From UMGS882 sp045598975 (GTDB taxonomy: Bacteria > Bacillota > Clostridia > Oscillospirales > CAG-382), in contig JAZRVE010000112.1 in the NCBI GenBank assembly GCA_045598975.1, positions 5,339 to 69,338 of the forward strand: a stretch of 64,000 nucleotides of DNA. Reading direction: 5' to 3'. Below are positions 40,868 through 51,300 of this stretch, piece by piece. Position 1 is the first letter of the stretch, and every line of letters starts with the position of its first letter. A program made the position numbers and the translations under genes. The notes beneath the pieces are model-generated. The model did no database searches, was not told where the DNA came from, and saw nothing but the letters and a program-made list of their open reading frames with translations.

Positions 40868-41926
40868 ATGACGATTCTGTATATTCTGCTTGCCGTTGTA
40901 ATGTTCGGCATCATCATTTTCTTACACGAATGGGGACACTTTGCGGCGGCGAGACTGTTCGGCGTCGGGGTGACGGAGTTTGCCATCGGTATGGGACCGA
41001 AGCTGTTTTCCGTCACGGGCAAGACGGGCACGGTGTATTCCGTGCGGGCGCTTCCCATCGGCGGCTTCGTCAATATGGTCGGCGAGGACGACGATACGGA
41101 CGATCCGTCGTCCATTCAGGCAAAGCCGCTGTACGCGCGGATGCTCATCGTTGCCGCAGGTGCACTGATGAATCTCGCACTGGGGCTTGTTCTCATGGCG
41201 GGGCTTGTGGCACTTTCCGAAAGCATCCCCTCGACGACGGTGGAAAGCCTGTATGCCGACGTCGGCGGCGAGATCGGGTATTATGAAGAGGTGCCGGGCT
41301 TTCCCATCAAAGCCGGGGACACCATCAAGAAGATAGACGGCACGACCATCCGTGTAAAAGATGACCTGCTGTATGAGGTGCTGTTTCAGTCGGACGGCGT
41401 AGCGGACGTTACGGTGGAGCGGGACGGAAAAACGCTTCTGTTCAAGGACGTGCCGTTCGGCACTTATACCGAAAGCGGCATCGTCGTCGGGAACGCCTCG
41501 TATATCGTGACGACGGAGCTTCCCAAAACGGTGTGGGAGGTGGCGAAGCAGGCGGTCTGCCGTTCGTTTGCCATCACAAAAATGCTGCTTCGTTCGCTGT
41601 TTCGTACCGTGAAGGGCGAATACGGCACGCAGGCACTGTCGGGACCGGTCGGCATGATCGAGCAGGTCGGCGAGACGGCGCAGTACGGCTTTTCCTCGCT
41701 CGTATTTCTGATCACCGTCATCACCTTCAATCTGGGGCTCTTCAATCTGCTCCCGCTTCCGGCACTTGACGGCGGGCGGCTGTTCTTCCTGTTTCTGGAA
41801 CTGATCTTCGGCAGACCGGTACCGCAGAAATATGAAGAATATGTCCATGCGGCGGGCTTTGTACTGCTGATGGGACTAATGGTGTTCGTCACCTATCAGG
41901 ACGTTGTGAGGCTATTTGTAAAATAA
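40868..41926 (+). CDS. rseP: Site-2 intramembrane metalloprotease RseP (RasP/YluC)
   Basis: 352 residues: an N-terminal helix carrying the zinc motif HEWGH (FLHEWGHFAAARLFG, about residue 18), a PDZ domain in the middle (about 115-190, with PIKAGDTIKKIDG) and C-terminal helices containing FNLLPLPALDGGRLFF, which supplies the third zinc ligand. It cleaves anti-sigma factors and other single-pass membrane proteins within the bilayer. It is followed by ispG after 14 bases; dxr, which often precedes it, is absent, and the gene here has its own promoter. GGAAAGGATAAGGGC precedes the ATG. Confidence 0.94.
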   Translation: MTILYILLAVVMFGIIIFLHEWGHFAAARLFGVGVTEFAIGMGPKLFSVTGKTGTVYSVRALPIGGFVNMVGEDDDTDDPSSIQAKPLYARMLIVAAGALMNLALGLVLMAGLVALSESIPSTTVESLYADVGGEIGYYEEVPGFPIKAGDTIKKIDGTTIRVKDDLLYEVLFQSDGVADVTVERDGKTLLFKDVPFGTYTESGIVVGNASYIVTTELPKTVWEVAKQAVCRSFAITKMLLRSLFRTVKGEYGTQALSGPVGMIEQVGETAQYGFSSLVFLITVITFNLGLFNLLPLPALDGGRLFFLFLELIFGRPVPQKYEEYVHAAGFVLLMGLMVFVTYQDVVRLFVK

Positions 41927-41940
41927 AAGGGGAAAAGAAA

Positions 41941-43005
41941 ATGCAGCGCAGAAAAACACGCGAAGTCAAGGTCGGGAAAGTGGGCATCGGCGGGGAAAAC
42001 GCCATCGCCATCCAGTCCATGACGTTTACCAAGACCTCGGATAAAGAGGCGACGCTCGCGCAGATACGGAGTCTTGAACAGGCGGGCTGTGAGATCGTTC
42101 GCTTTTCGGTACCGGACGAAGCGTGCGCCGAGAGCATCCCGTATCTCAAAGAGCATACGGATATCCCGCTTGTGGCGGATATCCATTTCGACTACCGGCT
42201 GGCGCTCAAAGCCGCCGAATACGGCATCGACAAGATCCGCATCAACCCCGGCAATATCGGCGAAGAGGAGCGCGTCAAAAAAGTGGTGGACGCCTGCAAG
42301 GCAAGGCATATCCCCATCCGTATCGGCGTCAACGGCGGCTCTCTCGAAAAGAGCATCCTGCAAAAATACGGCTCGCCGACGGCGGAGGCACTCTGCGAAA
42401 GCGCGCTGTACCATGTCAGTCTGCTTGAAAAATACGATTTTTACGATACCGTCGTTTCCATCAAGTCCTCCGACGTCACCACCATGATAGAGGCAAACCG
42501 CCTGTTTGCCGGGCGGACGGATTACCCGCTGCACCTCGGCGTGACGGAAGCCGGCACCGAACGCATGGGGCTCATCCGGTCGAGCATCGGCATCGGCTCA
42601 CTGCTTGCCGACGGCATCGGGGATACGCTGCGGGTGTCGCTTTCGGACGACGTTGTCAAGGAGGTACAGGCGGCGAAGGATATCCTCTCGGCACTCGGAC
42701 TGCGAAAAGGCGTAAAGATCGTGTCCTGCCCGACCTGCTCGCGGTGCAACATCAAGGTGTTTGAAACGGCGAAACGGTTGGAGGAAGCCTTGAAGGACAA
42801 GCCGTGGGACATGACGGTCGCCGTCATGGGCTGTGCCGTCAACGGACCGGGAGAGGCAAGAGAAGCGGATATCGGCATCGCCGGCGGCAACGGCAACGCA
42901 CTGCTGTTCAAAAAAGGCGAGATCGTGCGCAGTATCGACGCCGACACCATTTTTGAGACCTTGCTTGCCGAAGCGACGGCACTTCACGAAGAAACCGGAA
43001 AATAA
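41941..43005 (+). CDS. ispG: 4-hydroxy-3-methylbut-2-en-1-yl diphosphate synthase IspG
   Basis: 354 residues, the usual bacterial IspG (GcpE). N-terminal barrel: AIQSMTFTKTSDKEATLAQI and IRINPGNIG. C-terminal [4Fe-4S] domain: SCPTCSRCNIKVFE and GCAVNGPGEAREADIGIAGG, giving the three Cys and the Glu ligand. It converts MEcPP to HMBPP in the methylerythritol phosphate route to isoprenoids. Co-transcribed with rseP. The next gene, lacZ, begins 39 bases after its stop with a TTAAGGAGATAAC ribosome-binding site. Confidence 0.96.
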   Translation: MQRRKTREVKVGKVGIGGENAIAIQSMTFTKTSDKEATLAQIRSLEQAGCEIVRFSVPDEACAESIPYLKEHTDIPLVADIHFDYRLALKAAEYGIDKIRINPGNIGEEERVKKVVDACKARHIPIRIGVNGGSLEKSILQKYGSPTAEALCESALYHVSLLEKYDFYDTVVSIKSSDVTTMIEANRLFAGRTDYPLHLGVTEAGTERMGLIRSSIGIGSLLADGIGDTLRVSLSDDVVKEVQAAKDILSALGLRKGVKIVSCPTCSRCNIKVFETAKRLEEALKDKPWDMTVAVMGCAVNGPGEAREADIGIAGGNGNALLFKKGEIVRSIDADTIFETLLAEATALHEETGK

Positions 43006-43044
43006 AGAATTTTTACATAAACCAACAGTTAAGGAGATAACATC

Positions 43045-46000
43045 ATGGCTATTTTTGAACCGTATTTCAAGGATCAGACCGTCACCTCCGTGGGCGCCGA
43101 AGAACCGCGCTCGTATTTCATCCCGTACGGTGACGAGATCACGGCGTCTCTCATGGACAGAACCAGGTCCCCGTATTTCAAGACGCTGTGCGGCGAATGG
43201 AATTTCCGCTATTACGAGAGCGTCCGCGACGTGACGGATGACATTACGGGCGAAGCCTGTTTTGACGACGAATATGAAATGACCGACACCATGACGGTGC
43301 CGCGTTCGTGGCAGACGGTGCTCGGAAAAGGGTATGACAAGCCGCAGTATACCAACGTCAATTATCCGTTTCCCTGCGATCCGCCGCACGTGCCCGACAC
43401 AAACCCGTGTGCCGTGTATTCGCGCGACTTTTATCTGTCGGAAGCGTTTGCGGACAAATCGGTGTTCTTGAATTTCGAGGGCGTCGATTCCTGCTTTTAC
43501 GTTTGGGTGAACGGCAAATTTGTCGGGTACGGCACGGTCAGCCACAGCTCGACGGAATTTGACGTGTCGTCGGTCGTAAATGCCGGACGCAACGTCATTG
43601 TGGTGCTCGTGATCAAATGGTGTGCGCAGAGTTATCTGGAAGACCAGGATATGCTGCGCTTTTCGGGTATTTTCCGCGAGGTGTACCTGCTTGCCCGCGA
43701 AAAGAGCCATATCCGCGATCTGTATATCCGTCAGAGCGTGGCGGAAGACCTGCAAAGCGCCGTTATCACGCCGGAGATCGACGTTGTCGGACGTGCGAAG
43801 GTGTCCTGTCGGCTGCTGTCGCCGGACGGGGAGGTCGTTTTCGGTGGCGATTATAAAAAGGGCATGGCGATCCGGCTTGAAACCCCGGTGCTGTGGAACG
43901 ACGAACAGCCGAGGCTGTATAACCTCATCCTCACCTGCGGCAAAGAGGTGATTTTCCAGAACGTGGCGCTCCGCCGCGTTGCCATTGCGGGACGGATTTT
44001 CACCGTCAACGGCAAAAAGATCAAGATCCGCGGCGTCAATCGCCACGATTCGCACCCGGTGCTCGGGCACACGGCGCCGTACGACCATTTCGTAAAAGAC
44101 CTTGAAATCCTGAAACAGTGCAACGTCAACTGCATCCGCACCTCTCACTATCCCAACGATCCGCGTTTTGCGGAGCTGTGCGACGTGTACGGTTTCTATC
44201 TTGTGGACGAGACCGACCTCGAAACGCACGGAATGTCGGCAGTTTACGGGCAGTGGAGCAAGCTTTCCGACAGCGACGAATGGCAGGCACCGTACCTCGA
44301 CCGCGTCAAAAAACTGTTTGAGCGCGATAAGAACCGCGGATGCGTCATCATGTGGTCGCTCGGCAACGAATCGGGCGTCGGCGTCAATCACCGCAGAATG
44401 TATGTCTATATCAAAAAGCGTATGCCGGACGCCGTCGTTCACTATGAGGGCGTCAGCTCGACGGGACGCGAGGGCTTCGACGACGTGACCGACGTCCGTT
44501 CGGAAATGTATACCGATATGACTAACTGCCTTGCCCGTATCAAGGATAAAAAGCAGACCAAGCCCTTCTATCTCTGCGAATACCTGCACGCCATGGGCAA
44601 CGGTCCCGGGGGTGTCAAGGATTACGTCGACCTCATCCGTTCGCACGACGAATTTCTCGGCGGCAACGTGTGGGAATACTGCGATCACAGCGTCGAAACG
44701 ACGCTTGCCGACGGCAGAAAGGTCTATCCCTACGGCGGCGACTTCGGCGAGATCACGCACGACGGCAACTTCTGCATCGACGGACTCGTCATGCCGGACA
44801 GAACGTTCAGCACGGCGATGTATGCCGTCAAGAACGCCTATATGCCCTGCGAGATCGAGCTTACCGATTTCGAAAAGGGCGAGATCAAAGTGACGAGCTG
44901 GCGGTATTTCACCGATCTTTCCGACATGGATCTCGTGTGGACGGTGGAATGCGGCGGCAAGCCCGTCAAATCGGGACGCATCGCGTCTCTTGCTGTGAGA
45001 CCGCGCTTTTCCAAGAAGTTTTCTCTGTTTGCCATGACGGATTTTTCGCTTCCCGGCGAGTACTTCTTAACGGTGAAGCTTGTCCGCAATACCGATTCTC
45101 TCGCCGTCAATGCCGGTGACGAGATCGGCTTCCGCCAGTTTGAACTGTGCTCGGTCATCACGGACGAAATGCCGGCAAAGCTCGACAGAGATATCGTGGA
45201 CGTAACGGAGGAGGACGGTTTTGTCGCCATCGAAACGGGCGAGCTTTCCGTTATGTTCGATACGTGCGCCGGCAAGATCGTCAGCATCGTCCATGACGGC
45301 AAGGAAATGCTCGCTTCTCCCGTCGAGCTCAATGTCATGCGCGCCCCCACCGACAATGACCTCGGCTTCGGCAATAAAGTGGCGCAGTCGTACTGGTATC
45401 CGTGGAAGCTCGACAAGCTGACGCAGAAGGTGTACGAATGCGAGGTGACGGACGTTTCCGAGGAATCGGCGACGCTGTATGTTTCGCTTTCGCTGTGCGG
45501 CGACAGCAAGGAGCCGGTATTACGCGTCAAGGAGTACATCACGGTGTCGAACGACGGCACTGTCTCGTTTGAGTTTGACGTGCAGAAGCATCCGGCAGTG
45601 GAAGAACTGCCGCGCTTCGGCTTGAAGATCGTCATGCCGGAAGGGTGCGAGCGTGCCGAGTACTTCGGCATGGGACCGTACGAATCGTACGCCGATCATA
45701 AGATACAGAGCCGCGTCGGCTATTATAAGACCACCCCGACCGATAATTACGTTCCGTACATCAGACCGCAGGAAAACGGCTCTCACTGCGATACGCGCTT
45801 TGCGTTTGCGGGCGATCTTACGGGACACGGTCTGCAATTCTTGAAACTGTTTGACAGCGAGGACCTGTCCTTCAACGTCCAGCATTTCGACACGTCGGAT
45901 CTCATCAATGCCAAGCATAACTATGATCTGACGCCGCGAAAGGAGACGTACGTCTTTGCGGATATGCGCATGACGGGCATCGGCTCCAATTCCTGCGGAC

Positions 46001-46080
46001 CGCGTACCGAAAAGCCGTACCGTTTTGAGGATAACGAGTTCCATTGCGGGCTGATTATAAGACCGGGACATATTCAATAA
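43045..46080 (+). CDS. lacZ: Beta-galactosidase, glycoside hydrolase family 2
   Basis: 1011 residues, the length of LacZ-type enzymes, with no signal peptide, hence intracellular. Order of domains: sugar-binding jelly roll (about 45-210), immunoglobulin-like, GH2 barrel, a second immunoglobulin-like part and the C-terminal beta-gal small-chain domain (about 730-1005). The acid/base Glu lies in IMWSLGNESGVG and the nucleophile Glu in FYLCEYLHAMGNGPGG; the metal- and substrate-binding NRHDSHPVLGH and FRQFE-like features are present. It hydrolyses lactose and related beta-galactosides. It sits between ispG and an alpha-L-rhamnosidase, with no transporter or regulator beside it. Confidence 0.93.
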   Translation: MAIFEPYFKDQTVTSVGAEEPRSYFIPYGDEITASLMDRTRSPYFKTLCGEWNFRYYESVRDVTDDITGEACFDDEYEMTDTMTVPRSWQTVLGKGYDKPQYTNVNYPFPCDPPHVPDTNPCAVYSRDFYLSEAFADKSVFLNFEGVDSCFYVWVNGKFVGYGTVSHSSTEFDVSSVVNAGRNVIVVLVIKWCAQSYLEDQDMLRFSGIFREVYLLAREKSHIRDLYIRQSVAEDLQSAVITPEIDVVGRAKVSCRLLSPDGEVVFGGDYKKGMAIRLETPVLWNDEQPRLYNLILTCGKEVIFQNVALRRVAIAGRIFTVNGKKIKIRGVNRHDSHPVLGHTAPYDHFVKDLEILKQCNVNCIRTSHYPNDPRFAELCDVYGFYLVDETDLETHGMSAVYGQWSKLSDSDEWQAPYLDRVKKLFERDKNRGCVIMWSLGNESGVGVNHRRMYVYIKKRMPDAVVHYEGVSSTGREGFDDVTDVRSEMYTDMTNCLARIKDKKQTKPFYLCEYLHAMGNGPGGVKDYVDLIRSHDEFLGGNVWEYCDHSVETTLADGRKVYPYGGDFGEITHDGNFCIDGLVMPDRTFSTAMYAVKNAYMPCEIELTDFEKGEIKVTSWRYFTDLSDMDLVWTVECGGKPVKSGRIASLAVRPRFSKKFSLFAMTDFSLPGEYFLTVKLVRNTDSLAVNAGDEIGFRQFELCSVITDEMPAKLDRDIVDVTEEDGFVAIETGELSVMFDTCAGKIVSIVHDGKEMLASPVELNVMRAPTDNDLGFGNKVAQSYWYPWKLDKLTQKVYECEVTDVSEESATLYVSLSLCGDSKEPVLRVKEYITVSNDGTVSFEFDVQKHPAVEELPRFGLKIVMPEGCERAEYFGMGPYESYADHKIQSRVGYYKTTPTDNYVPYIRPQENGSHCDTRFAFAGDLTGHGLQFLKLFDSEDLSFNVQHFDTSDLINAKHNYDLTPRKETYVFADMRMTGIGSNSCGPRTEKPYRFEDNEFHCGLIIRPGHIQ

Positions 46081-46134
46081 CATACAGACGGCGGCTTCCG
46101 CACGTATTGAATTAAAATGGAAAGAGGGATCGCC

Positions 46135-48351
46135 ATGAGATTTGAGGATTTGTTCGGAAAAGCGCGGTTTATCGCTCCGTCGGACTCGTCGGTCGAAGCG
46201 CCGTATATCCGCACGACGTTTACGGCGGGCAAGGTGACGGAAGGAAAGATCACCATCTGCGGACTCGGCTTTTTTGAATTGTATATCAACGGCAAACGGG
46301 TGGGGGACGATTATTTCGTACCGGCGTGCTCCATGTTCCAAAAGCGCGGGAGCACCGGAAAACTGCCCTGCAAGGACGTATTTTCCGGGTATCACACCTA
46401 TGCGCTTTCCTATGACGTGCTTCCGTTTATCAAAAGCGGTGTCAATACGCTCGTGGTGCTTCTCGGAAACGGCTGGTACGGCGATACCGGCGACCATGAT
46501 ACCGGCTCCGATTATTACGGCAAGGTCAAGCTTGCCTATAAGCTGGATTTTACCGACGAAACGGGAACGCACACGGTCGTGTCGGATGAAAAGCATAAAT
46601 GGAAGCAGAGTTATATCCTCGACAATCATCTGTATCTCGGGGAAAAGCAGGATATGCGGCTGTATGACGAGACGATCTTCGACGCCGGTTATATGGAAGA
46701 CGCGTCGTGGCGGAACGTCGTGCGTGCCGAGATTCATGAAAGTGAATATGAGATTCAGTGTTTCCCGACGGATAAGGAGATCGCACGGTATACGCCGACG
46801 CTCGTCAAGGATTTCGGCGCGTATAAGGTGTACGACTGCGGCGTCAATCTGACGGGCTTTGTCATCATGATGTGCGGCAAGGCGGGAGAGGAGATCACCG
46901 TCGAGCATGCGGAGGAACTGCACGAGGATAAAACGCTTGACGTCGTGACCTGCGCCGGCGACAGAAAACCCGTCATCGACCGGTATATCGCGGACGGCAA
47001 ACATGAGATGCAGCCGCATTTCTGCTGGCACGGCTTCCGCTATTTTTCGGTAAAGGGCAACGCAGAGCCGGTCTGCGCCGTGATGGTGCATACGTCGGCG
47101 GCGGTCACGTCGTCGTTTGAAAGCGATAATGGGGCGCTCAACTGGCTGTATGAGACGTATCTGCGCACCCAGCTTGAAAACATGCACGCCGGCATCCCGT
47201 CGGACTGCCCGACGCGAGAGCGGCTCGGTTATACGGGCGACGGACAGCTTTGCGCCGAAAGCGCCATGCTGATGCTCGACGGAAAAGAGTTTTACCGCAA
47301 ATGGATGAAGGACATCGCCGACAGCCAGTGCCGCGTTTCGGGGCACGTGCCGCATACCGCGCCGTACCTCTGTTCGGGCGGCGGCACCGGGGGCTGGGGC
47401 TGTGCCATCGTGCACGTTCCGTACGTGTATTATAAGATTTACGGCGACGATTCGCTGATAAGGACATATTTTGACCGCATGGTCGCGTATATCGGTTATA
47501 TGGACAGCCGTTCGCGCGGCGGCTTTGTCACCTATGAAGAGGACGGGTGCTGGAATCTCGGCGACTGGGGCTTTTCCAAGCAGGATGAGTTTGTCATCCC
47601 GCAGAGCTACGTCAATACCTACTTTTACGTAAAATCCTTGCAGGAAATGTGCGAAATGGCGCCGCTGTGCGGTTTTGCGGACATGGTGCCGTCTTTTGAG
47701 GAAAAGATACGTATCAGCAAGACCGCTATGCACGGCGCATATTTCACCAGTCAGGACGGCAATTTCTTCGGCGATTATCAGGGTGCCAACGTATTTGCCG
47801 TATCGCTTGGCATCGGCGATGAGCGCACCTACCGGAATCTGCGGGAAAAGTATTTGCAGAAGCCGGAATACGATACCGGTATTTTCGCGACGGAACTGCT
47901 TACGCGGCTGCTTTTTGAAAAGGGAGACGCCGAAACGGCGGTGTCGCTCATAACGGGTGAGGGAGAGTTGTCCTTCGGCAATATGCGGTGCGGCGGTGCG
48001 ACAACGCTGTGGGAATATTTCTGCGGCATCCTCGCTGCGCAGATGTCGCACAATCACCCCATGTTCGGGGCGCTGACGCATACGCTGTTCGACGGATTGC
48101 TCGGTATCCGCCAGACGGAAGCAAGCGCGGGCTTTGCCGAGGTCATTCTCGATCCGGCGGTCGTCTCGTCGGTCGGAAGATGTAAGGGCAGTATTCTGAC
48201 GCCATACGGAAAGCTTGCCGTCGGATACGAAAAAGAGGACGGCACGGTATGCTGTACGGCGGAGATTCCGACCGGCATCAGAGCCTTCCGCAGAGCAAAG
48301 GACGGCACGCTCGTCGAACTTGCGGCGGGAAGCAATAAGTGGTATCGGTAA
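46135..48351 (+). CDS. Alpha-L-rhamnosidase, glycoside hydrolase family 78
   Basis: 738 residues from the ATG at 46135, which has GAAAGAGGG at the right distance; the ATG at 46117 includes that site in its own codons. N-terminal beta domains (about 1-270; FELYINGKRVGDDYF is typical) are followed by the (alpha/alpha)6 barrel with SDCPTRERLGYTGDGQL, the GH78 hallmark holding the general acid, and by a C-terminal beta domain. No signal peptide, so it probably acts on imported rhamnosides such as flavonoid glycosides or pectic fragments. Encoded 54 bases after lacZ in the same direction, suggesting joint use on plant glycosides. Confidence 0.9.
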   Translation: MRFEDLFGKARFIAPSDSSVEAPYIRTTFTAGKVTEGKITICGLGFFELYINGKRVGDDYFVPACSMFQKRGSTGKLPCKDVFSGYHTYALSYDVLPFIKSGVNTLVVLLGNGWYGDTGDHDTGSDYYGKVKLAYKLDFTDETGTHTVVSDEKHKWKQSYILDNHLYLGEKQDMRLYDETIFDAGYMEDASWRNVVRAEIHESEYEIQCFPTDKEIARYTPTLVKDFGAYKVYDCGVNLTGFVIMMCGKAGEEITVEHAEELHEDKTLDVVTCAGDRKPVIDRYIADGKHEMQPHFCWHGFRYFSVKGNAEPVCAVMVHTSAAVTSSFESDNGALNWLYETYLRTQLENMHAGIPSDCPTRERLGYTGDGQLCAESAMLMLDGKEFYRKWMKDIADSQCRVSGHVPHTAPYLCSGGGTGGWGCAIVHVPYVYYKIYGDDSLIRTYFDRMVAYIGYMDSRSRGGFVTYEEDGCWNLGDWGFSKQDEFVIPQSYVNTYFYVKSLQEMCEMAPLCGFADMVPSFEEKIRISKTAMHGAYFTSQDGNFFGDYQGANVFAVSLGIGDERTYRNLREKYLQKPEYDTGIFATELLTRLLFEKGDAETAVSLITGEGELSFGNMRCGGATTLWEYFCGILAAQMSHNHPMFGALTHTLFDGLLGIRQTEASAGFAEVILDPAVVSSVGRCKGSILTPYGKLAVGYEKEDGTVCCTAEIPTGIRAFRRAKDGTLVELAAGSNKWYR

Positions 48352-48386
48352 AAAAGCCGTAACAAATTTTGAGAAAGGAAACCGTT

Positions 48387-51300
48387 ATGCCGGAAACAGG
48401 GACATCCTCGGCGATATTGGTCGACGTGATGACGTCATCCGCCGCTTATCGGACGCTGACAGAAACGCTTCATAAATACGTGACCGGCGGCGCACGGTAT
48501 TCACAGGGAACCTGCCTTGTGGCAGGTATTTCCGACGGTGCGCAGACGGTGCTTGCGGCGTCTCTTGCCGGGGAGGGAGACGCCTTTTTCAAGGGGGATG
48601 GGCACAAAACGCCGCTCATCCTTGTGCCCGACGAAAAGACGGCATATGCTTTGCAGAAGCATCTGTATGCCTATCTGGATAACGTATACGTGTTTCCGCA
48701 TAAAGACCTGCGCTTTCACGCCATCGGCGGCGAATCCCGCGAGTGGGAATATGAGCGGATGCGGGTCTTGCGGGAGATCGGAGAGGGGAACTGCGGTGCC
48801 GTCATTGCCGTGCCGGAAGCGGCGCTGTCGCTGCTGCCGCCGAAGGAAAACGCACGTGTGCCGCTGACGCTTGCCGTCGGCACGGAAAAGAAAATGACGG
48901 AACTGCTTGCGTCTCTCGATGCTTTCGGGTATACCCCGACCGATACCGTCGAAGGTGCGGGACAGTATTCCCATAGGGGAGACATACTCGACGTGTTCGT
49001 GCCGGATGCCGAAAAGCCGGTGCGCATGGAATTTTTCGGGGATGAACTCGACGCGGCGGGATATTTTGACGTCTATACACAGAGACGCATTGAAAACGTG
49101 ACGGCTGTGCGTATCACGCCTATCAAGGAGCCGCCGGCGAGCGAGACGGTTTTCCGCGAGATCGACGCGCAGATGCGCAAGCTCCTTGAAAATGCCGAAA
49201 AACGCGGCAATACGGCGCTTGCCGAACGGCTCGAACAGGAGATCACAGCATTTTCGGCGGGGGAGCTGTCAGTGCCGGATAAGTATCTGCCGACACTGTA
49301 CGAAACGCCGTCAACGCTGTTCGATCATGCCGACGGGCTTGTCTACGTGTGGGATTATCCGCGTGTGCGCGAACGGCTGAACGCCTATACGGCGAATTTG
49401 CAGGAAACGCTTGCCGATCTTGCCGAAAGCGGCGAGCTGTTCATGAAGGGCAAGACGTGGAGCCGCACCTACGGCGATCTCAAAACGATCCTCGGCTCGC
49501 GCCCGTCTGTGGTGACGGACGTGTTCGCCTCGACGCCGGATTTTGAGGTGTCGTGCCTTGTGGAAATGCCGTCCAAAAAGGCGGGCTTTCCCTTTGCGGG
49601 GCTTGACGGGGTATGGGAAGACCTCGACGGCTACGTTCATGCCGAAAACAGGGTATTGCTTTGTGCGCGGAGCGGCGTGAGCGCTTCTTCGTGGTACGAA
49701 ACGCTGACGGAAAAGGGCATAAACGTCTCGGTCATCGGCACGGATTTCAAGGCAAAGGAACTTGCCGCGGGACGGGTGTACGTTCTTGCGAAAAGCAGGG
49801 CGGAATACGAGTACGTCGGGTTTTCGCTCGACAGAGAAAAATTCGTTTTTCTGAGTGAAGAGACAGAGGGCGAGCCGACGGGACTGCACACGGCAAAACC
49901 GCGCGAAAAGAAGAAAATACCAGCGGGCAGACGCATCCGTTCGTATGCGGAGCTCACCGTGGGAGATTACGTTGTGCACGAGGCGCACGGCATCGGACGG
50001 TATGAAGGGATCAAGACGCTGACGGTCGCAGGTGTGACAAGGGACTATATCACCATCCGGTACGCCGGGAGCGACGCGCTGTACGTGCCTTGCGATCAGC
50101 TCGATAAGGTGTCCAAATATTCCGGCAAAACGGAAAACGTGACGCTCTCCAAAATGGGCGGGAGCGAATGGAAAAACCGCAAATACAAAGCCAAAAAGGC
50201 GGCAAAGGGCATGGCAAAGGAGCTCATTGCCCTGTATGCCGAGCGCAAGAGAAGACCGGGCTTTGCTTTTTCGCCCGACACCGAGTGGCAGAAGGATTTT
50301 GAAAACGGCTTTGAATATGAAGAGACCGACGGACAGCTCGAAGCGGTAAAAGAGATCAAGGCGGACATGGAGAAGCCGTGTCCGATGGATCGCTTGCTGT
50401 GCGGTGATGTGGGATTCGGCAAAACGGAGGTGGCGCTCCGTGCCGCTTTCAAGTGCGTCATGGACGGCAAGCAGGTCGCGGTGCTCGTGCCGACGACCAT
50501 CCTCGCTTTGCAGCATTTCCGCACTTTTTCCGCACGGATGCAGGGCTTTCCCGTGCGCGTCGAAATGCTGTCGCGCTACGTTTCGCCCAAAAAGACAAAG
50601 CAGGTGCTCGCCGCCCTTGAAAAGGGAGAGGTCGACGTTGTCATCGGGACGCATAAACTGCTCGGAAAGAGCGTAGCGTTCAAGGATCTGGGACTTCTCA
50701 TCGTCGATGAGGAACAGCGCTTCGGCGTGGGACATAAAGAACGATTAAAAGAAATGAGCAAGCAGGTGGACGTGCTGACGCTGACGGCAACGCCCATCCC
50801 GCGCACCTTCAACATGGCGCTTGTGGGCATACGGGATATGTCGGTGCTCGAAGAAGCGCCGGTCGACCGGTATCCGGTGCAGACCTACGTCATGGCGTAC
50901 GATTTTCCCATTCTGACGGAGGCCATCCGTCGGGAACTGCGCCGCGGCGGACAGGTGTTCTACCTGCATAACCGCGTGGAGGATATCGAATCGGTCGCCG
51001 CCCGTATCCGGCAGGCGTGCCCCGATGCCACGGTGGCGACGGCGCACGGACAGATGGAGAAAGAGGAGATCTCGTCGATCTGGTATGATATGACAGAGGG
51101 CAAGATCGACGTGCTCGTGTGTACCACCCTTATCGAAACGGGTGTGGACGTGCCGAATGCCAACACGCTCATCATCGAGAGCGCTGACCGTATGGGACTT
51201 GCCCAGCTCCATCAGCTTCGCGGCAGAGTCGGGCGTTCCAGCCGCCGTGCCTACGCCTATTTTACCTACCGCCCGGAGGGCATCCTGAACGAGGTCGCCC

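Noticed and set aside
42598..44760. 720-codon open frame on the minus strand
   Set aside because: Antisense to ispG and lacZ, with no ribosome-binding site, domain or sensible composition.
45520..48081. 853-codon open frame on the minus strand
   Set aside because: It lies wholly across lacZ and the rhamnosidase gene, both with clear catalytic motifs. Its translation is Arg/His-rich with no recognisable domain: a mirror of GC-rich codon use.
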